A program made the position numbers and the translations under genes. DNA of 64,000 nucleotides, taken from positions 62,001 through 126,000 of the forward strand of contig NZ_LMDG01000012.1 of the NCBI RefSeq assembly GCF_001426265.1. The letters run 5' to 3'. The stretch's first letter is position 1; each line of letters begins with the position of its first letter. The notes under the pieces are model-generated. The model had not been told where the DNA came from and searched no databases. It saw only the letters and a program-made list of their open reading frames with translations. Origin of the DNA: Rhizobium sp. Root1220 (GTDB taxonomy: Bacteria > Pseudomonadota > Alphaproteobacteria > Rhizobiales > Rhizobiaceae). Below are positions 1-12,154 of this stretch, piece by piece.

Positions 1-1665
1 CGTATTGACGGCGGTATTGATTTCCAGAAGCGCGGTCGTCTGTTCAGAGGATGAGCGCACTATCTCCTCGATCAGCGCCGTGACCTTCAAAATCTGCTGG
101 TCGATGTTGCCGAGCGCCGCGCCCGTGCGGTTGACGAGATCAACGCCGGCGGAAACCTGCCCGGAGGAGTTTTCGGTTAACTGCTTGATTTCCTTTGCCA
201 GCTTCGCTGAACGACCGGCAAGGTCGCGCACTTCCTGCGCAACGACCGCAAACCCTTTACCGGCTTCGCCTGCACGGGCTGCCTCGACGCCAGCATTGAG
301 TGCTAGCAGGTTGGTCTGAAAGGCGATTTCGTCGATGACGTTGATGATCTCGCCGATCTGCGCGGACGACGTTTCGATCCTCTGCATGGCAACGACGGCT
401 TCGTGCACGACCGTTGCCGAATAGCTGGCGCTTTCCTTGGTCAAAGTCATCATCGCATTGGCCTCCTTGGCGCGCTCCGACGAGTTCTTGACAGTGGCCG
501 TGATCTCGTCAAGCGCCGATGCCGCCTGCTCCAGGGACGCCGCCTGATGTTCCGTGCGTCGGGCGAGATCATCGGTGCTGGCCGCGATTTCGCCCGAGCC
601 GGTTCTGACCGTATTCGTAACAGTCGAGATTTCCATCATCGTGCCGAAGAGTGTGCGGACGCTTGAGTTGAACTCCTCGCGCAGCTTTTCATAGGCTGCT
701 TCAAAAGGCTCATTGATCCGGACGGTCAGATCGCCGCCGGACAGGCACTCCAGGCCGCGGCTCAGGCTGTCGATGACGGTTTCTCGCGCAGCTTCGTCTT
801 CCGCCTTGATGGCGGCGTGCGCTGCATCGCGCTGCGTCTGGGCCTGGCGTTCGGCATCCTGGCGCAGGCGGATGTTGTTTCGCTCTTCTGCTGATTGGCG
901 GAACACAGAGACCGCGCGAGCCATCTCGCCAATCTCGTCGGCCCGGTGCCTGAAAGGCACTTCCTTCGCATAATCGCCAGCCGCAAGGACAGCCATGTAG
1001 TCGCGCATCGTCGATAGCGGCACGATCGCGCGCCGGCGAAAGGCATAGAGGCCGCCGAGCAAGAGGCAGAGCGAGACGGCGGCTGCCACCAGCGTGATAG
1101 CGGAGAGGATACGGGTTTGATCGGCAGCGTCCTTCTCGGCGGTCGCCAGGAAGGCATTCGCCATGTCCACCAGTTTGTTGACGGCCTCCTCGTGAATATG
1201 AAAATTCGTGGAAAGTTTCTCGAAGGCAACGGGAATAGCCGCCTTGTCGTTTCCGAGAATGGCCGGGGCGAGCTCCTCAGCCATCACCTTCCAAAAAACG
1301 TCACCTTTGATGAGCACATCGTTCAGGAGTTTTTCCTTGAGGTCGGCGCTAAGAGCCGTTTCCGACCAGTATTTGCGGCGATCCTCGAAGGCCGGCTTTA
1401 GGACTGTCTGGATACGCTCGATGTTCTTCTTCGCGACGTCCGGGCGCTGTACCGCTTCAAGTGCAAGCATGTAGGATTCGACAATATAGAGAGGAGGGGG
1501 CAGGATATCGGCGACCAGATCCTTGCCGTAGACGATCTGCCTATACATTTCGCCGTTCACCCGCAGCTTATAGAATGCGTAGTTCTGTATACCGACGGAA
1601 GTGATCAATCCGGTGGTGACGACCACCGCGAAGATGGCAAGGCTGCGAGCAATATTGAGTTTCAT
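1..1665 (-). CDS. methyl-accepting chemotaxis protein, 3' end outside window
   Basis: Transmembrane chemoreceptor that would signal through CheA/CheW. Reading the minus strand from the ATG at 1665 gives 555 open codons down to the left edge with no stop, so the C-terminus is missing. Residues about 8-26 form the first membrane helix, a roughly 160-residue periplasmic helical domain follows, and a second helix lies near 186-206. Two HAMP-like segments come next ([17 protein letters not shown] and [14 protein letters not shown]). The signalling hairpin tip is clear: [20 protein letters not shown], followed by [17 protein letters not shown]. The ligand is unknown. It is transcribed away from eno and shares a 423-bp spacer with it. 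The family call is firm; nothing in the sequence tells the stimulus. Confidence 0.93.
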   Translation of the reverse strand, partial: MKLNIARSLAIFAVVVTTGLITSVGIQNYAFYKLRVNGEMYRQIVYGKDLVADILPPPLYIVESYMLALEAVQRPDVAKKNIERIQTVLKPAFEDRRKYWSETALSADLKEKLLNDVLIKGDVFWKVMAEELAPAILGNDKAAIPVAFEKLSTNFHIHEEAVNKLVDMANAFLATAEKDAADQTRILSAITLVAAAVSLCLLLGGLYAFRRRAIVPLSTMRDYMAVLAAGDYAKEVPFRHRADEIGEMARAVSVFRQSAEERNNIRLRQDAERQAQTQRDAAHAAIKAEDEAARETVIDSLSRGLECLSGGDLTVRINEPFEAAYEKLREEFNSSVRTLFGTMMEISTVTNTVRTGSGEIAASTDDLARRTEHQAASLEQAASALDEITATVKNSSERAKEANAMMTLTKESASYSATVVHEAVVAMQRIETSSAQIGEIINVIDEIAFQTNLLALNAGVEAARAGEAGKGFAVVAQEVRDLAGRSAKLAKEIKQLTENSSGQVSAGVDLVNRTGAALGNIDQQILKVTALIEEIVRSSSEQTTALLEINTAVNT

Positions 1666-3363
<1,698 letters not shown>

Positions 3364-3388
3364 TACCGTCTAATTTCAAACCTTTGGA

Positions 3389-3419
3389 AACCCGCGCCCA
3401 CGGTTGGTGCGGGTTTTTT
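3389..3419 (+). terminator. Rho-independent terminator of eno
   Basis: AACCCGC at the left arm pairs with GCGGGTT at the right arm around a short loop, and the right arm runs into six T residues (3414-3419). It sits 25 bases after the eno stop, the classic intrinsic terminator layout. Confidence 0.88.
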
Positions 3420-3503
3420 CTTGCGCCGCGTTCATAGTCAACGGACGGTTAATCTCTCCTCGTTAGTCTCGTCGACAAGGTAATGCGTTTTGAGAAGCCG
3501 CGT

Positions 3504-3824
3504 ATGTGGACAAAGCATCATAAGAAGAAAAAGATCGGTCGTTTCGTCGTTCCGGCGATGACTGTCGCCTTTCTTTCCTATTTCGGCTACCATTGCATCC
3601 ATGGCGATTATGGCCTGCGCGCAACCGAAGTGTTCGAGCGCACGCGCGTCGCACGGGAGAGGGAGCTGGCGGTTCTGAAAGCAAAGCGGGAGCACCTGGA
3701 ACGGCAGGTTGCGCTGCTGAGTGACGGCTCGATGGACAAGGATATGCTGGACGAAAAGGCGCGTCTTCAGCTGAATATGTCGCGCGCCGACGAGATCGTC
3801 ATATTCAACCACTATTCAAATTAA
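3504..3824 (+). CDS. ftsB: septum formation initiator FtsB/DivIC family
   Basis: Small bitopic division protein of about 106 residues. The N-terminus is basic (KHHKKKKIGR), followed by one membrane helix (VVPAMTVAFLSYFGYHCIHG), then a coiled coil (about residues 40-75, ERTRVARERELAVLKAKREHLERQ in heptad spacing) and the conserved end LNMSRADEIVIFNHY. In other bacteria FtsB joins FtsL and FtsQ in the divisome. I prefer the ATG at 3504 (MWTKHH) over the in-frame ATG at 3483, because the basic-helix start matches the alphaproteobacterial family. The eno-ftsB-pdhA order is standard in Rhizobiaceae. Confidence 0.85.
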   Translation: MWTKHHKKKKIGRFVVPAMTVAFLSYFGYHCIHGDYGLRATEVFERTRVARERELAVLKAKREHLERQVALLSDGSMDKDMLDEKARLQLNMSRADEIVIFNHYSN

Positions 3825-3970
3825 CCGAAAACAAGTTAATTGAAATAATCGTATATTTATCAATAGCTTAACGATGAATACGAGCCATGCATTTATGGCA
3901 TTGCTGCGGCTAAATTTCTTCCCTATGGTACGCGCCACCTAAGAACCGATAAACCCATAGGGAGGGTTGA

Positions 3971-5017
3971 ATGGCGCCGCGAAAAAACGCGACCGTTTCC
4001 AGCCGCAAGACCAGTGCGAAACCGGCAGGCAAGGCATCGAATGGTGGCCCTGTCGCTGATTTCGATCGCGATCAGGAGCTCAAAGCCTATCGCGAGATGC
4101 TTCTTATCCGCCGCTTCGAAGAGAAGGCGGGTCAGTTGTACGGCATGGGCTTCATTGGCGGCTTCTGTCACCTCTACATCGGCCAGGAAGCTGTCGTCGT
4201 CGGCATGCAGATGGCCCAGAAGGAAGGCGATCAGGTCATCACCGCCTATCGCGATCATGGTCACATGCTGGCAACCGGCATGAGCGCCCGCGGCGTCATG
4301 GCCGAGCTGACCGGACGCATCGACGGCTATTCCCGGGGCAAGGGTGGCTCGATGCACATGTTCTCCAAGGAGAAGCATTTCTACGGCGGTCACGGCATCG
4401 TCGGCGCCCAGGTGTCGCTCGGCACCGGTCTGGCATTCGCCAACCGCTACCGCGGCAATGACAGCGTTTCGATCGCCTATTTCGGCGACGGCGCTGCCAA
4501 CCAGGGCCAGGTTTACGAGAGCTTCAACATGGCTGCTCTCTGGAAGCTTCCGATCGTATACATCGTCGAGAACAATCGTTACGCCATGGGTACCTCGACT
4601 TTGCGCGCCACCGCGCAGTCAAACTACTCACTGCGCGGGTCGGGCTTCGGCATTCCCGGCATTCAGGTCGACGGCATGGATGTTCGTGCCGTTAAGGCGG
4701 CTGCGGATGAAGCGCTGGAGCATTGCCGCTCCGGCAAGGGTCCGATCATCCTGGAAATGCTGACTTACCGCTATCGCGGTCACTCCATGTCCGACCCTGC
4801 GAAGTATCGCTCCAAGGAAGAAGTGCAGAAGATGCGCTCCGAGCAGGACCCGATCGAGCAGGTCAAGGCGCGCCTCGTCGAAAAGGGCTGGGCCAGCGAA
4901 GACGACCTGAAGGCGATCGACAAGGACGTCCGCGACATCGTCGCAGACAGCGCCGATTTCGCCCAGGCCGCTCCCGAGCCGGATGCGTCCGAGCTCTACA
5001 CCGACATTCTGCTTTAA
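3971..5017 (+). CDS. pdhA: pyruvate dehydrogenase E1 component, alpha subunit
   Basis: Thiamine-diphosphate subunit of the pyruvate dehydrogenase complex, which converts pyruvate to acetyl-CoA. The 348-residue protein has a low-complexity, basic and Ala/Ser-rich N-terminus, then LIRRFEEKAGQLYGMGFIGG and the TPP motif beginning GDG at about residue 173 (GDGAANQGQVYESFNMA) and ending in VENN. The phosphorylation-loop region YRGHSMSDPAKYRS is present. A strong GGGAGGG ribosome site precedes the ATG. It opens a compact cluster with pdhB 15 bases downstream. The alpha/beta heteromeric E1 is the usual type in Alphaproteobacteria. Confidence 0.97.
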   Translation: MAPRKNATVSSRKTSAKPAGKASNGGPVADFDRDQELKAYREMLLIRRFEEKAGQLYGMGFIGGFCHLYIGQEAVVVGMQMAQKEGDQVITAYRDHGHMLATGMSARGVMAELTGRIDGYSRGKGGSMHMFSKEKHFYGGHGIVGAQVSLGTGLAFANRYRGNDSVSIAYFGDGAANQGQVYESFNMAALWKLPIVYIVENNRYAMGTSTLRATAQSNYSLRGSGFGIPGIQVDGMDVRAVKAAADEALEHCRSGKGPIILEMLTYRYRGHSMSDPAKYRSKEEVQKMRSEQDPIEQVKARLVEKGWASEDDLKAIDKDVRDIVADSADFAQAAPEPDASELYTDILL

Positions 5018-5032
5018 GCGGGGAGGGCAACA

Positions 5033-6409
<1,377 letters not shown>

Positions 6410-6427
6410 CAAGGGGAGGGTATTTCG

Positions 6428-7774
6428 ATGCCTATCAACATCACGATGCCTGCCCTGTCTCCAACCATGGAAGAGGGAAACCTCTCCAAGTGGCTGGTCA
6501 AGGAAGGCGATACGGTTAAATCAGGCGATGTCATCGCCGAGATCGAAACCGACAAGGCGACGATGGAAGTCGAAGCAGTCGACGAAGGCGTCGTTGCCAA
6601 GCTCCTCGTTCCCGCCGGCACCGAAGGCGTCAAGGTCAATGCCCTGATCGCCGTTTTGGCTGCTGAAGGCGAAGACGTTGCCGCTGCTGCGAGCGGTGCG
6701 GGTTCCGCGCCGGCGCCGAAAGCAGCTGCTGCCGAAGTCCCGAAGGCTGAAGCTGCCGCGCCTGCTGCTCCGGCACCGGCTGCTACAGCATCTGCGCCGG
6801 CCGCGGCACCCGCCGCAGCTCCGGCAAGTGGCGATCGCCCATTCTCCTCGCCGCTGGCGCGCCGTCTGGCGAAGGAAGCCGGTATCGATCTGTCGGCCAT
6901 CTCCGGTTCCGGCCCGCATGGCCGCGTCGTCAAGAGCGACGTGGAAGCGGCTGCCGCAGGTGGTGGCGCCAAGGCGGCTCCTGCCGCTGCAGCACCGCAG
7001 GCTGCTGTAGCAGCTCCGGCTGCTGCGCCGAAGGGTGCGTCGGACGAAAGCGTGCTCAAGTTGTTCGAGCCCGGCTCCTACGAGCTCGTGCCGCATGACG
7101 GCATGCGCAAGATCATCGCCAAGCGCCTCGTCGAATCCAAGCAGACCGTGCCGCACTTCTACGTCACGGTCGATTGCGAGCTCGATGCGCTGCTGGCATT
7201 GCGTGCCCAGCTCAACGACGCCGCACCACGCAAGGATGGCGGCGCTGCCTACAAGCTCTCCGTCAACGACATGGTCATCAAGGCCATGGCACTGGCGCTG
7301 CGCGATGTTCCGGATGCCAACGTCTCCTGGACCGAAGCCAACATGGTCAAGCACAAGCACGCCGATGTCGGCGTGGCTGTCTCGATCCCGGGCGGCCTGA
7401 TCACCCCGATCATCCGCAAGGCCGAGGAAAAAACCCTGTCGGCCATCTCCAACGAGATGCGCGACCTCGGCAAGCGCGCCAAGGATCGCAAGCTGAAGCC
7501 GGAAGAGTTCCAGGGCGGCACGACGTCGGTCTCCAACATGGGCATGATGGGCGTGAAGAACTTCGCGGCTGTCATCAACCCGCCGCATGCAACGATCCTC
7601 GCGGTCGGTGCAGGCGAGCAGCGTGTGATCGTCCGCAAGGGCGAAATGGTCATCGCCACGGTGATGAGCGTCACGCTGTCGACCGACCATCGCTGTGTCG
7701 ACGGCGCGCTCGGTGCTGAGCTTCTGCAGGCGTTCAAGGGCTACATCGAAAATCCGATGGGCATGCTCGTCTAA
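6428..7774 (+). CDS. pdhC: dihydrolipoamide acetyltransferase, E2 of pyruvate dehydrogenase
   Basis: Core acyltransferase that moves the acetyl group from lipoyl-lysine to CoA. Domains in order over 448 residues: one lipoyl domain (1-78, lipoylated K43 in ETDKATMEV), a long Ala/Pro linker, the E1/E3-binding peripheral domain (about 138-175, [17 protein letters not shown]...[12 protein letters not shown]), a second Ala/Pro linker, and the catalytic domain from about 215. The catalytic motif is DHRCVDGA with His421 and Asp425 near the C-terminus. It starts 18 bases after pdhB with a GGGAGGG ribosome site. Only one lipoyl domain is on E2, the second of the complex being on PdhB. Confidence 0.97.
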   Translation: MPINITMPALSPTMEEGNLSKWLVKEGDTVKSGDVIAEIETDKATMEVEAVDEGVVAKLLVPAGTEGVKVNALIAVLAAEGEDVAAAASGAGSAPAPKAAAAEVPKAEAAAPAAPAPAATASAPAAAPAAAPASGDRPFSSPLARRLAKEAGIDLSAISGSGPHGRVVKSDVEAAAAGGGAKAAPAAAAPQAAVAAPAAAPKGASDESVLKLFEPGSYELVPHDGMRKIIAKRLVESKQTVPHFYVTVDCELDALLALRAQLNDAAPRKDGGAAYKLSVNDMVIKAMALALRDVPDANVSWTEANMVKHKHADVGVAVSIPGGLITPIIRKAEEKTLSAISNEMRDLGKRAKDRKLKPEEFQGGTTSVSNMGMMGVKNFAAVINPPHATILAVGAGEQRVIVRKGEMVIATVMSVTLSTDHRCVDGALGAELLQAFKGYIENPMGMLV

Positions 7775-7793
7775 GACGATAGCGGAGACGGAA

Positions 7794-8435
7794 ATGACGA
7801 AGACCGTTCTTTGCTATGGGGACTCTCTGACCTGGGGTTATGACGCCGCTTCCATTGGCCGTCATGACTACCGGGATCGTTGGCCGAGTGCGCTTCAGGC
7901 GGCACTCGGCGACGAAGCGAGGATCATTGCCGAGGGGCTGAACGGCCGCACGACCGCATTCGACGATCATCTCGCCGATTGCGATCGTAACGGTGCCCGC
8001 ATTCTGCCGACCATCCTGCAGACGCACGCGCCGCTCGATCTCGTCATTCTCCTCCTCGGCACCAACGACATGAAGCCGGTCGTGGCAGGATCGGCTTTTG
8101 CCGCCTGCCAGGGCATCGCCCGATTGGTCCGGCTGATCCGCAATCATGCCTGGCCGTTCGAGTTTGACGTACCGGACATCCTGATCGTCGCGCCGCCGAA
8201 GATCCGCGAAACCGCCAACGTGGCCTTCGCGGCGTCTTTTGTCGGCGGTATCGAGGAATCGGCGATGCTGGCGACGCTCTACCGCGATCTGGCCGATGAA
8301 CTCGGCTGCGGTTTCTTCGACGGAAATTCGGTTGCGAAGACCACGCCTCTCGATGGCATCCATCTCGATGCCGAGAATACCCGCGCTCTCGGGCGCGGCA
8401 TGGAATCGACGGTCCGGATGATGTTGGGGCTGTGA
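7794..8435 (+). CDS. SGNH/GDSL hydrolase family protein
   Basis: Predicted serine esterase or lipase-like hydrolase of 213 residues, with no signal peptide. Block I is YGDSLTWGYD with the nucleophile Ser in GDSL. The oxyanion Gly and Asn blocks are EGLNGRTTAFDD and LGTNDMK. The catalytic Asp/His pair is in LDGIHLDAENTRALG. This matches the arylesterase-like branch of the family. It starts 19 bases after pdhC and its stop nearly touches the next gene, so it is probably cotranscribed between E2 and E3. The substrate is unknown; a link to thioester or lipoate housekeeping is only a guess. Confidence 0.85.
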   Translation: MTKTVLCYGDSLTWGYDAASIGRHDYRDRWPSALQAALGDEARIIAEGLNGRTTAFDDHLADCDRNGARILPTILQTHAPLDLVILLLGTNDMKPVVAGSAFAACQGIARLVRLIRNHAWPFEFDVPDILIVAPPKIRETANVAFAASFVGGIEESAMLATLYRDLADELGCGFFDGNSVAKTTPLDGIHLDAENTRALGRGMESTVRMMLGL

Positions 8436-8437
8436 CC

Positions 8438-9019
8438 ATGGCGCCTTTCGTGACGCTCCGTCCCGCGACGCGGGAGGATGCGGCCGAACTGGCAATCGTG
8501 GCAGACCTTGCCTCGCACGGCGTTGCCTGCTGGCTCTGGCTGGGTGAGTTGGCAGGTAGCTGTGGCGACACGCCAATGGAACTGGGCCGGCTGAAGATGC
8601 GCCGCGACGACGGCTATGGCAGCTGGCGCCATGCGGTGATTGCAGAGGCCTATGGCGAAACGGCGGGAGCGGCCATCGGCTATGCTCTTGGCGACGACGT
8701 CAGAGACATCGAGGTGGATCGGGTGGCTCTTCAGCCGGCAGTCGATCTGCAGAAGACGGTGATCGGCAGCTGGTTCATTGCAACGCTCGGCGTCTATAGC
8801 CATCTGCGCGGCATAGGGATCGGCAAGAGCATACTGGATGATCAGATCGAACGGGCAGGGACACTGCCAGTCAGCCTGATCACGGCGAGTGACAATGAAG
8901 CGGCTCTGGCGCTTTACAGGAAGAATGGATTTTCGGAGCGGGCGCGCCGTCAGGCGTTGTCGGTTTTCGAAAGCAGCAGGAAACACGAGTGGGTGCTTCT
9001 CACCCGCGACGCCCGGTAA
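8438..9019 (+). CDS. GNAT family N-acetyltransferase
   Basis: About 194 residues with the GNAT fold. The N-terminus is VTLRPATREDAAELA. The acetyl-CoA-binding motif A lies at about residues 120-135 (LGVYSHLRGIGIGKSIL, the R/Q-x-x-G-x-G/A loop). Motif B follows, with LITASDNEAALALYRKNGFSE near the C-terminus. The acceptor is unknown. Two starts are possible: ATG 8438 used here, spaced about nine bases from a TTGGGG stretch, or the in-frame GTG at 8432 that overlaps the preceding stop by four bases. It sits between the hydrolase and lpd in the same operon. Confidence 0.85.
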   Translation: MAPFVTLRPATREDAAELAIVADLASHGVACWLWLGELAGSCGDTPMELGRLKMRRDDGYGSWRHAVIAEAYGETAGAAIGYALGDDVRDIEVDRVALQPAVDLQKTVIGSWFIATLGVYSHLRGIGIGKSILDDQIERAGTLPVSLITASDNEAALALYRKNGFSERARRQALSVFESSRKHEWVLLTRDAR

Positions 9020-9034
9020 CAAAGGCAGGAAAAC

Positions 9035-10480
9035 ATGGCTGAGAATTACGACGTCATCATCATCGGCTCCGGTCCCGGCGGCTATGTCGCCGCTGTGCGT
9101 GCCAGCCAGTTGGGCCTCAAGACCGCGATCGTCGAGCGCGAACATCTGGGCGGCATCTGCCTGAACTGGGGCTGCATCCCGACCAAGGCGCTGCTGCGTT
9201 CGGCCGAAGTGCTCGACCACGCCAATCATTTCAAGGATTTCGGCCTCGTTCTTGAAGGCACCGTCAAGCCTGACGTTACGGCAGTTGTCGCACGCTCGCG
9301 CGGCGTCTCCGCGCGCCTGAACGGCGGCGTCGGCTTCCTGATGAAGAAGAACAAGGTCGACGTCATCTGGGGTGAAGCCAAGATCACCAAGCCGGGCGAG
9401 ATCGTTGTCGCCAAGTCATCGAAGCCCGTCGTCGAGCCGCAGAACCCGGTTCCGAAGAACGTCAAGGGCGAGGGCACCTACACCGCCAAGCACATCATCA
9501 TCGCCACCGGCGCCCGCCCGCGCGCGCTGCCCGGCATCGAGCCGGATGGCAAGCTGATCTGGACCTATTTCGAAGCGATGAAGCCGGCCGCTCTGCCGAA
9601 GTCGCTGATCGTCATGGGCTCGGGCGCGATAGGCATTGAATTCGCGAGCTTCTACCGCTCGATGGGTGTCGATGTCACGGTCATTGAGGTCATGCCGACC
9701 ATCATGCCAGTCGAGGATGTCGAGGTTACGGCGATTGCTCGCAAACAGCTGGAAAAGCGCGGCCTGAAGATCCTGACGAGCGCCAAGGTCACCAAAGTCG
9801 AAAAAGCCGCAAACAGCGTCACCGCACAAGTGGAAACCGCTGATGGCAAGGTCCAGCAGATCGTTGCCGACCGGATGATCTCGGCAGTCGGCGTACAGGG
9901 CAACATCGAAAACCTTGGCCTTGAAGCGGTTGGCGTCAAGACGGATCGCGGATGCGTCGTCATCGATGGCTACGGCAAGACCAACGTTCCTGGCATCTAC
10001 GCCATCGGCGACGTCGCCGGTCCGCCGATGCTCGCCCACAAGGCCGAGCACGAAGGCGTCGTCTGCGTGGAAAAGATTGCCGGTCTGCCGAACGTTCATG
10101 CCACCGACAAGAATAAGGTACCGGGCTGCACCTACTGCAACCCGCAGGTTGCCTCTGTTGGCCTCACCGAAGCGAGGGCCAAGGAAGCCGGCCGCGATAT
10201 CCGCGTCGGTCGCTTTTCCTTTGCTGCCAACGGCAAGGCAATCGCGCTGGGCGAAGACCAGGGTATGTGCAAGGTCATCTTCGACAAGAAGACCGGTGAA
10301 CTGCTCGGAGCTCACATGGTCGGAGCCGAAGTCACCGAACTGATCCAGGGCTTCGTCGTCGCCATGAACCTGGAGACGACGGAAGAAGAACTGATGCACA
10401 CTATCTTCCCGCATCCGACGGTGTCCGAAACCATGAAGGAGGCCGTTCTGGATGCTTACGGTCGTGTCCTGAACGCTTGA
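9035..10480 (+). CDS. lpdA: dihydrolipoyl dehydrogenase, E3 component
   Basis: FAD flavoprotein of 481 residues that reoxidises dihydrolipoamide with NAD+. The FAD-binding start is YDVIIIGSGPGGYVAAVRA. The redox-active disulfide is in GGICLNWGCIPTKALL. The NAD-binding fold begins SLIVMGSGAIGIEFASF. The second FAD motif is GIYAIGDVAGPPMLAHKAEHEG, and the C-terminal His-Glu base is in HTIFPHPTVSETMKEA. There is an insert around residues 125-150 (KSSKPVVEPQNPVPKNVKGE) that is typical of lipoyl-enzyme forms of alphaproteobacterial pyruvate dehydrogenase E3. Its position after pdhABC shows which complex it serves. Confidence 0.97.
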   Translation: MAENYDVIIIGSGPGGYVAAVRASQLGLKTAIVEREHLGGICLNWGCIPTKALLRSAEVLDHANHFKDFGLVLEGTVKPDVTAVVARSRGVSARLNGGVGFLMKKNKVDVIWGEAKITKPGEIVVAKSSKPVVEPQNPVPKNVKGEGTYTAKHIIIATGARPRALPGIEPDGKLIWTYFEAMKPAALPKSLIVMGSGAIGIEFASFYRSMGVDVTVIEVMPTIMPVEDVEVTAIARKQLEKRGLKILTSAKVTKVEKAANSVTAQVETADGKVQQIVADRMISAVGVQGNIENLGLEAVGVKTDRGCVVIDGYGKTNVPGIYAIGDVAGPPMLAHKAEHEGVVCVEKIAGLPNVHATDKNKVPGCTYCNPQVASVGLTEARAKEAGRDIRVGRFSFAANGKAIALGEDQGMCKVIFDKKTGELLGAHMVGAEVTELIQGFVVAMNLETTEEELMHTIFPHPTVSETMKEAVLDAYGRVLNA

Positions 10481-10561
10481 TAGTTTCCTTTTCTGCCCTT
10501 TATCCCCCGGGCGGCGCAAGCCGTCCCCCGCAAGGGGTGGAAAAAACGAAAGGAAATCATC

Positions 10562-10816
10562 ATGTCTATGGGTACGCAGGCACTGCTCATCTTCCTGTTG
10601 ATCGGTCTGGTTGCGGGGTTCCTTGCCAGTCTGATCGTCGGCGGCGGTGGATTGATACGGTGCCTGCTCAGCGGCATCATCGGCGCGTTCGTCGGAGGCT
10701 TCCTCTTCAACGCTCTGGGGATTTCGCTCGGAATTGAGAATGCGATCGTGGTGCAGATCGTTCACGCGACGGTTGGCGCTATCATTGTGGTGTTGATCGC
10801 AAGGGCGATCGCTTAA
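10562..10816 (+). CDS. GlsB/YeaQ/YmgE family membrane protein, first copy
   Basis: An 84-residue protein with three hydrophobic helices and Gly-rich turns (LIGLVAGFLASLIVGGGGL, IIGAFVGGFLFNALG, a C-terminal helix). This is the transglycosylase-associated/GlsB family, which is often stress-induced and of unknown biochemical role. An AAGGAAAT ribosome site precedes the ATG. It lies 81 bases after lpd and is followed 14 bases later by a second member of the same family. Confidence 0.8.
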   Translation: MSMGTQALLIFLLIGLVAGFLASLIVGGGGLIRCLLSGIIGAFVGGFLFNALGISLGIENAIVVQIVHATVGAIIVVLIARAIA

Positions 10817-10830
10817 GGGGCAGTGGCAGG

Positions 10831-11079
10831 ATGGAAGGCGTAGGCTGGATTGCGGCAATCATCATCGGCGGTTTCGCGGGCTGGCTCGCGGGCAAGCTGA
10901 TGGAGGCGCGTTACGGCATATTGCTGAACATCGTGCTCGGCATCGTTGGCTCGGTGGTGGCGACAGCGATCCTTGCCCAGTTTCATATCGAAGTGGCCGG
11001 GGGCAGGCTCGGCTACTTCGTCACGGGTTTTCTTGGCGCCTGCTTGCTGATATTCGTCGCGCGGCTCGTTCGCCGATAG
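10831..11079 (+). CDS. GlsB/YeaQ/YmgE family membrane protein, second copy
   Basis: An 82-residue small membrane protein with the family pattern IIGGFAGWLAGKLMEARYGILLNIVLGIVGSVVA and a third helix near the end (FVTGFLGACLLIFVARLVRR). It resembles the preceding gene in fold and length but not closely in sequence, so the two are old paralogues. It ends 40 bases before lipA. Function unknown; neighbours suggest no more than co-expression. Confidence 0.8.
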   Translation: MEGVGWIAAIIIGGFAGWLAGKLMEARYGILLNIVLGIVGSVVATAILAQFHIEVAGGRLGYFVTGFLGACLLIFVARLVRR

Positions 11080-11119
11080 AGAGCCTTGCCCGCATGGGGC
11101 GGTGGAGAGTTAGACTGCT

Positions 11120-12094
11120 ATGGTAACCATTCTCGACAGGATCAATTCCGACGCTGAAAAGCGGGTGCGGCACCCGGAAAAGGCTCACCGGCCTGACCAG
11201 GAGGTGCTGCGCAAGCCGGACTGGATCCGCGTCAAGGCGCCGACCTCCAAGGGTTACGCGGAAACCCGTTCGATTGTGAAGGAGCACAAGCTCGTCACCG
11301 TCTGTGAGGAAGCGGGCTGCCCCAACATCGGCGAGTGCTGGGACAAGAAGCACGCGACCTTCATGATCATGGGCGAGATCTGTACGCGCGCCTGCGCGTT
11401 CTGCAATGTTGCGACTGGCAAGCCGAATGCGCTCGACATGGCGGAGCCGGAGAGTGTGGCCAAGGCGGTCAAGGAGATGGGGCTGTCGCACGTCGTCATC
11501 ACCTCGGTCGACCGCGACGATCTGGAGGACGGTGGTGCAGAGCACTTCGAAAAGGTGATCTGGGCGATCCGCGCCGCTTCGCCATCGACCACGATCGAGA
11601 TCCTGACGCCGGACTTCCTGAAAAAACCGGGTGCGCTAGAGCGCGTCGTGGCTGCCAAGCCGGATGTCTTCAACCACAACATGGAAACCGTACCCGGCAA
11701 CTACCTGACCGTTCGCCCCGGCGCACGCTACTTCCACTCTGTCCGCCTGCTGCAGCGGGTCAAGGAACTGGACCCAACGATGTTCACCAAGTCGGGCATC
11801 ATGGTCGGGCTCGGCGAGGAGCGCAATGAAGTGCTGCAGCTGATGGATGACCTGCGTGTCGCCGACGTCGACTTCCTGACCATCGGCCAGTACCTGCAGC
11901 CGACCAAGAAGCACCACGCGGTGATGAGCTTTGTCACCCCGGACGAGTTCAAGTCCTACGAGACGGTCGCCTACACCAAGGGCTTCCTGATGGTGGCATC
12001 AAGCCCGCTTACACGCTCCTCGCATCACGCAGGCGACGACTTCGCCCGCCTTCGCGCCGCACGCGAGAAAAAGATGCTGATCGCGGCCGAGTAA
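11120..12094 (+). CDS. lipA: lipoyl synthase
   Basis: Radical-SAM enzyme that inserts two sulfurs into octanoyl-lysine of lipoyl domains. The 324-residue protein has the auxiliary cluster cysteines in [13 protein letters not shown], the radical SAM motif [10 protein letters not shown] (CxxxCxxC), SRDD-like [10 protein letters not shown], and the C-terminal [10 protein letters not shown] serine motif that ligates the auxiliary cluster. It completes the functional set: E1 beta and E2 upstream both carry lipoyl domains that this enzyme would modify. The start at ATG 11120 gives the usual length. Confidence 0.97.
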   Translation: MVTILDRINSDAEKRVRHPEKAHRPDQEVLRKPDWIRVKAPTSKGYAETRSIVKEHKLVTVCEEAGCPNIGECWDKKHATFMIMGEICTRACAFCNVATGKPNALDMAEPESVAKAVKEMGLSHVVITSVDRDDLEDGGAEHFEKVIWAIRAASPSTTIEILTPDFLKKPGALERVVAAKPDVFNHNMETVPGNYLTVRPGARYFHSVRLLQRVKELDPTMFTKSGIMVGLGEERNEVLQLMDDLRVADVDFLTIGQYLQPTKKHHAVMSFVTPDEFKSYETVAYTKGFLMVASSPLTRSSHHAGDDFARLRAAREKKMLIAAE

Positions 12095-12125
12095 CGCGGT
12101 TGTCTATCATCTGAAGTTGTGTAAA

Positions 12126-12154
12126 TTGCGCGGCTCCATTTCAGGAGCCCGCAA
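12126..12154 (+). promoter_or_regulatory. hairpin that covers the ribosome binding site of the following kinase gene
   Basis: TTGCG-C-GGCTCC (12126-12137) pairs with GGAGCC-CGCAA (12144-12154) around the loop ATTTCA, giving eleven base pairs and one bulged C. The only Shine-Dalgarno-like GGAG (12144-12147) lies inside the right arm, seven bases before the ATG at 12155. There is no T run, so it is a poor intrinsic terminator for lipA. It could control translation or mRNA decay. Confidence 0.6.
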
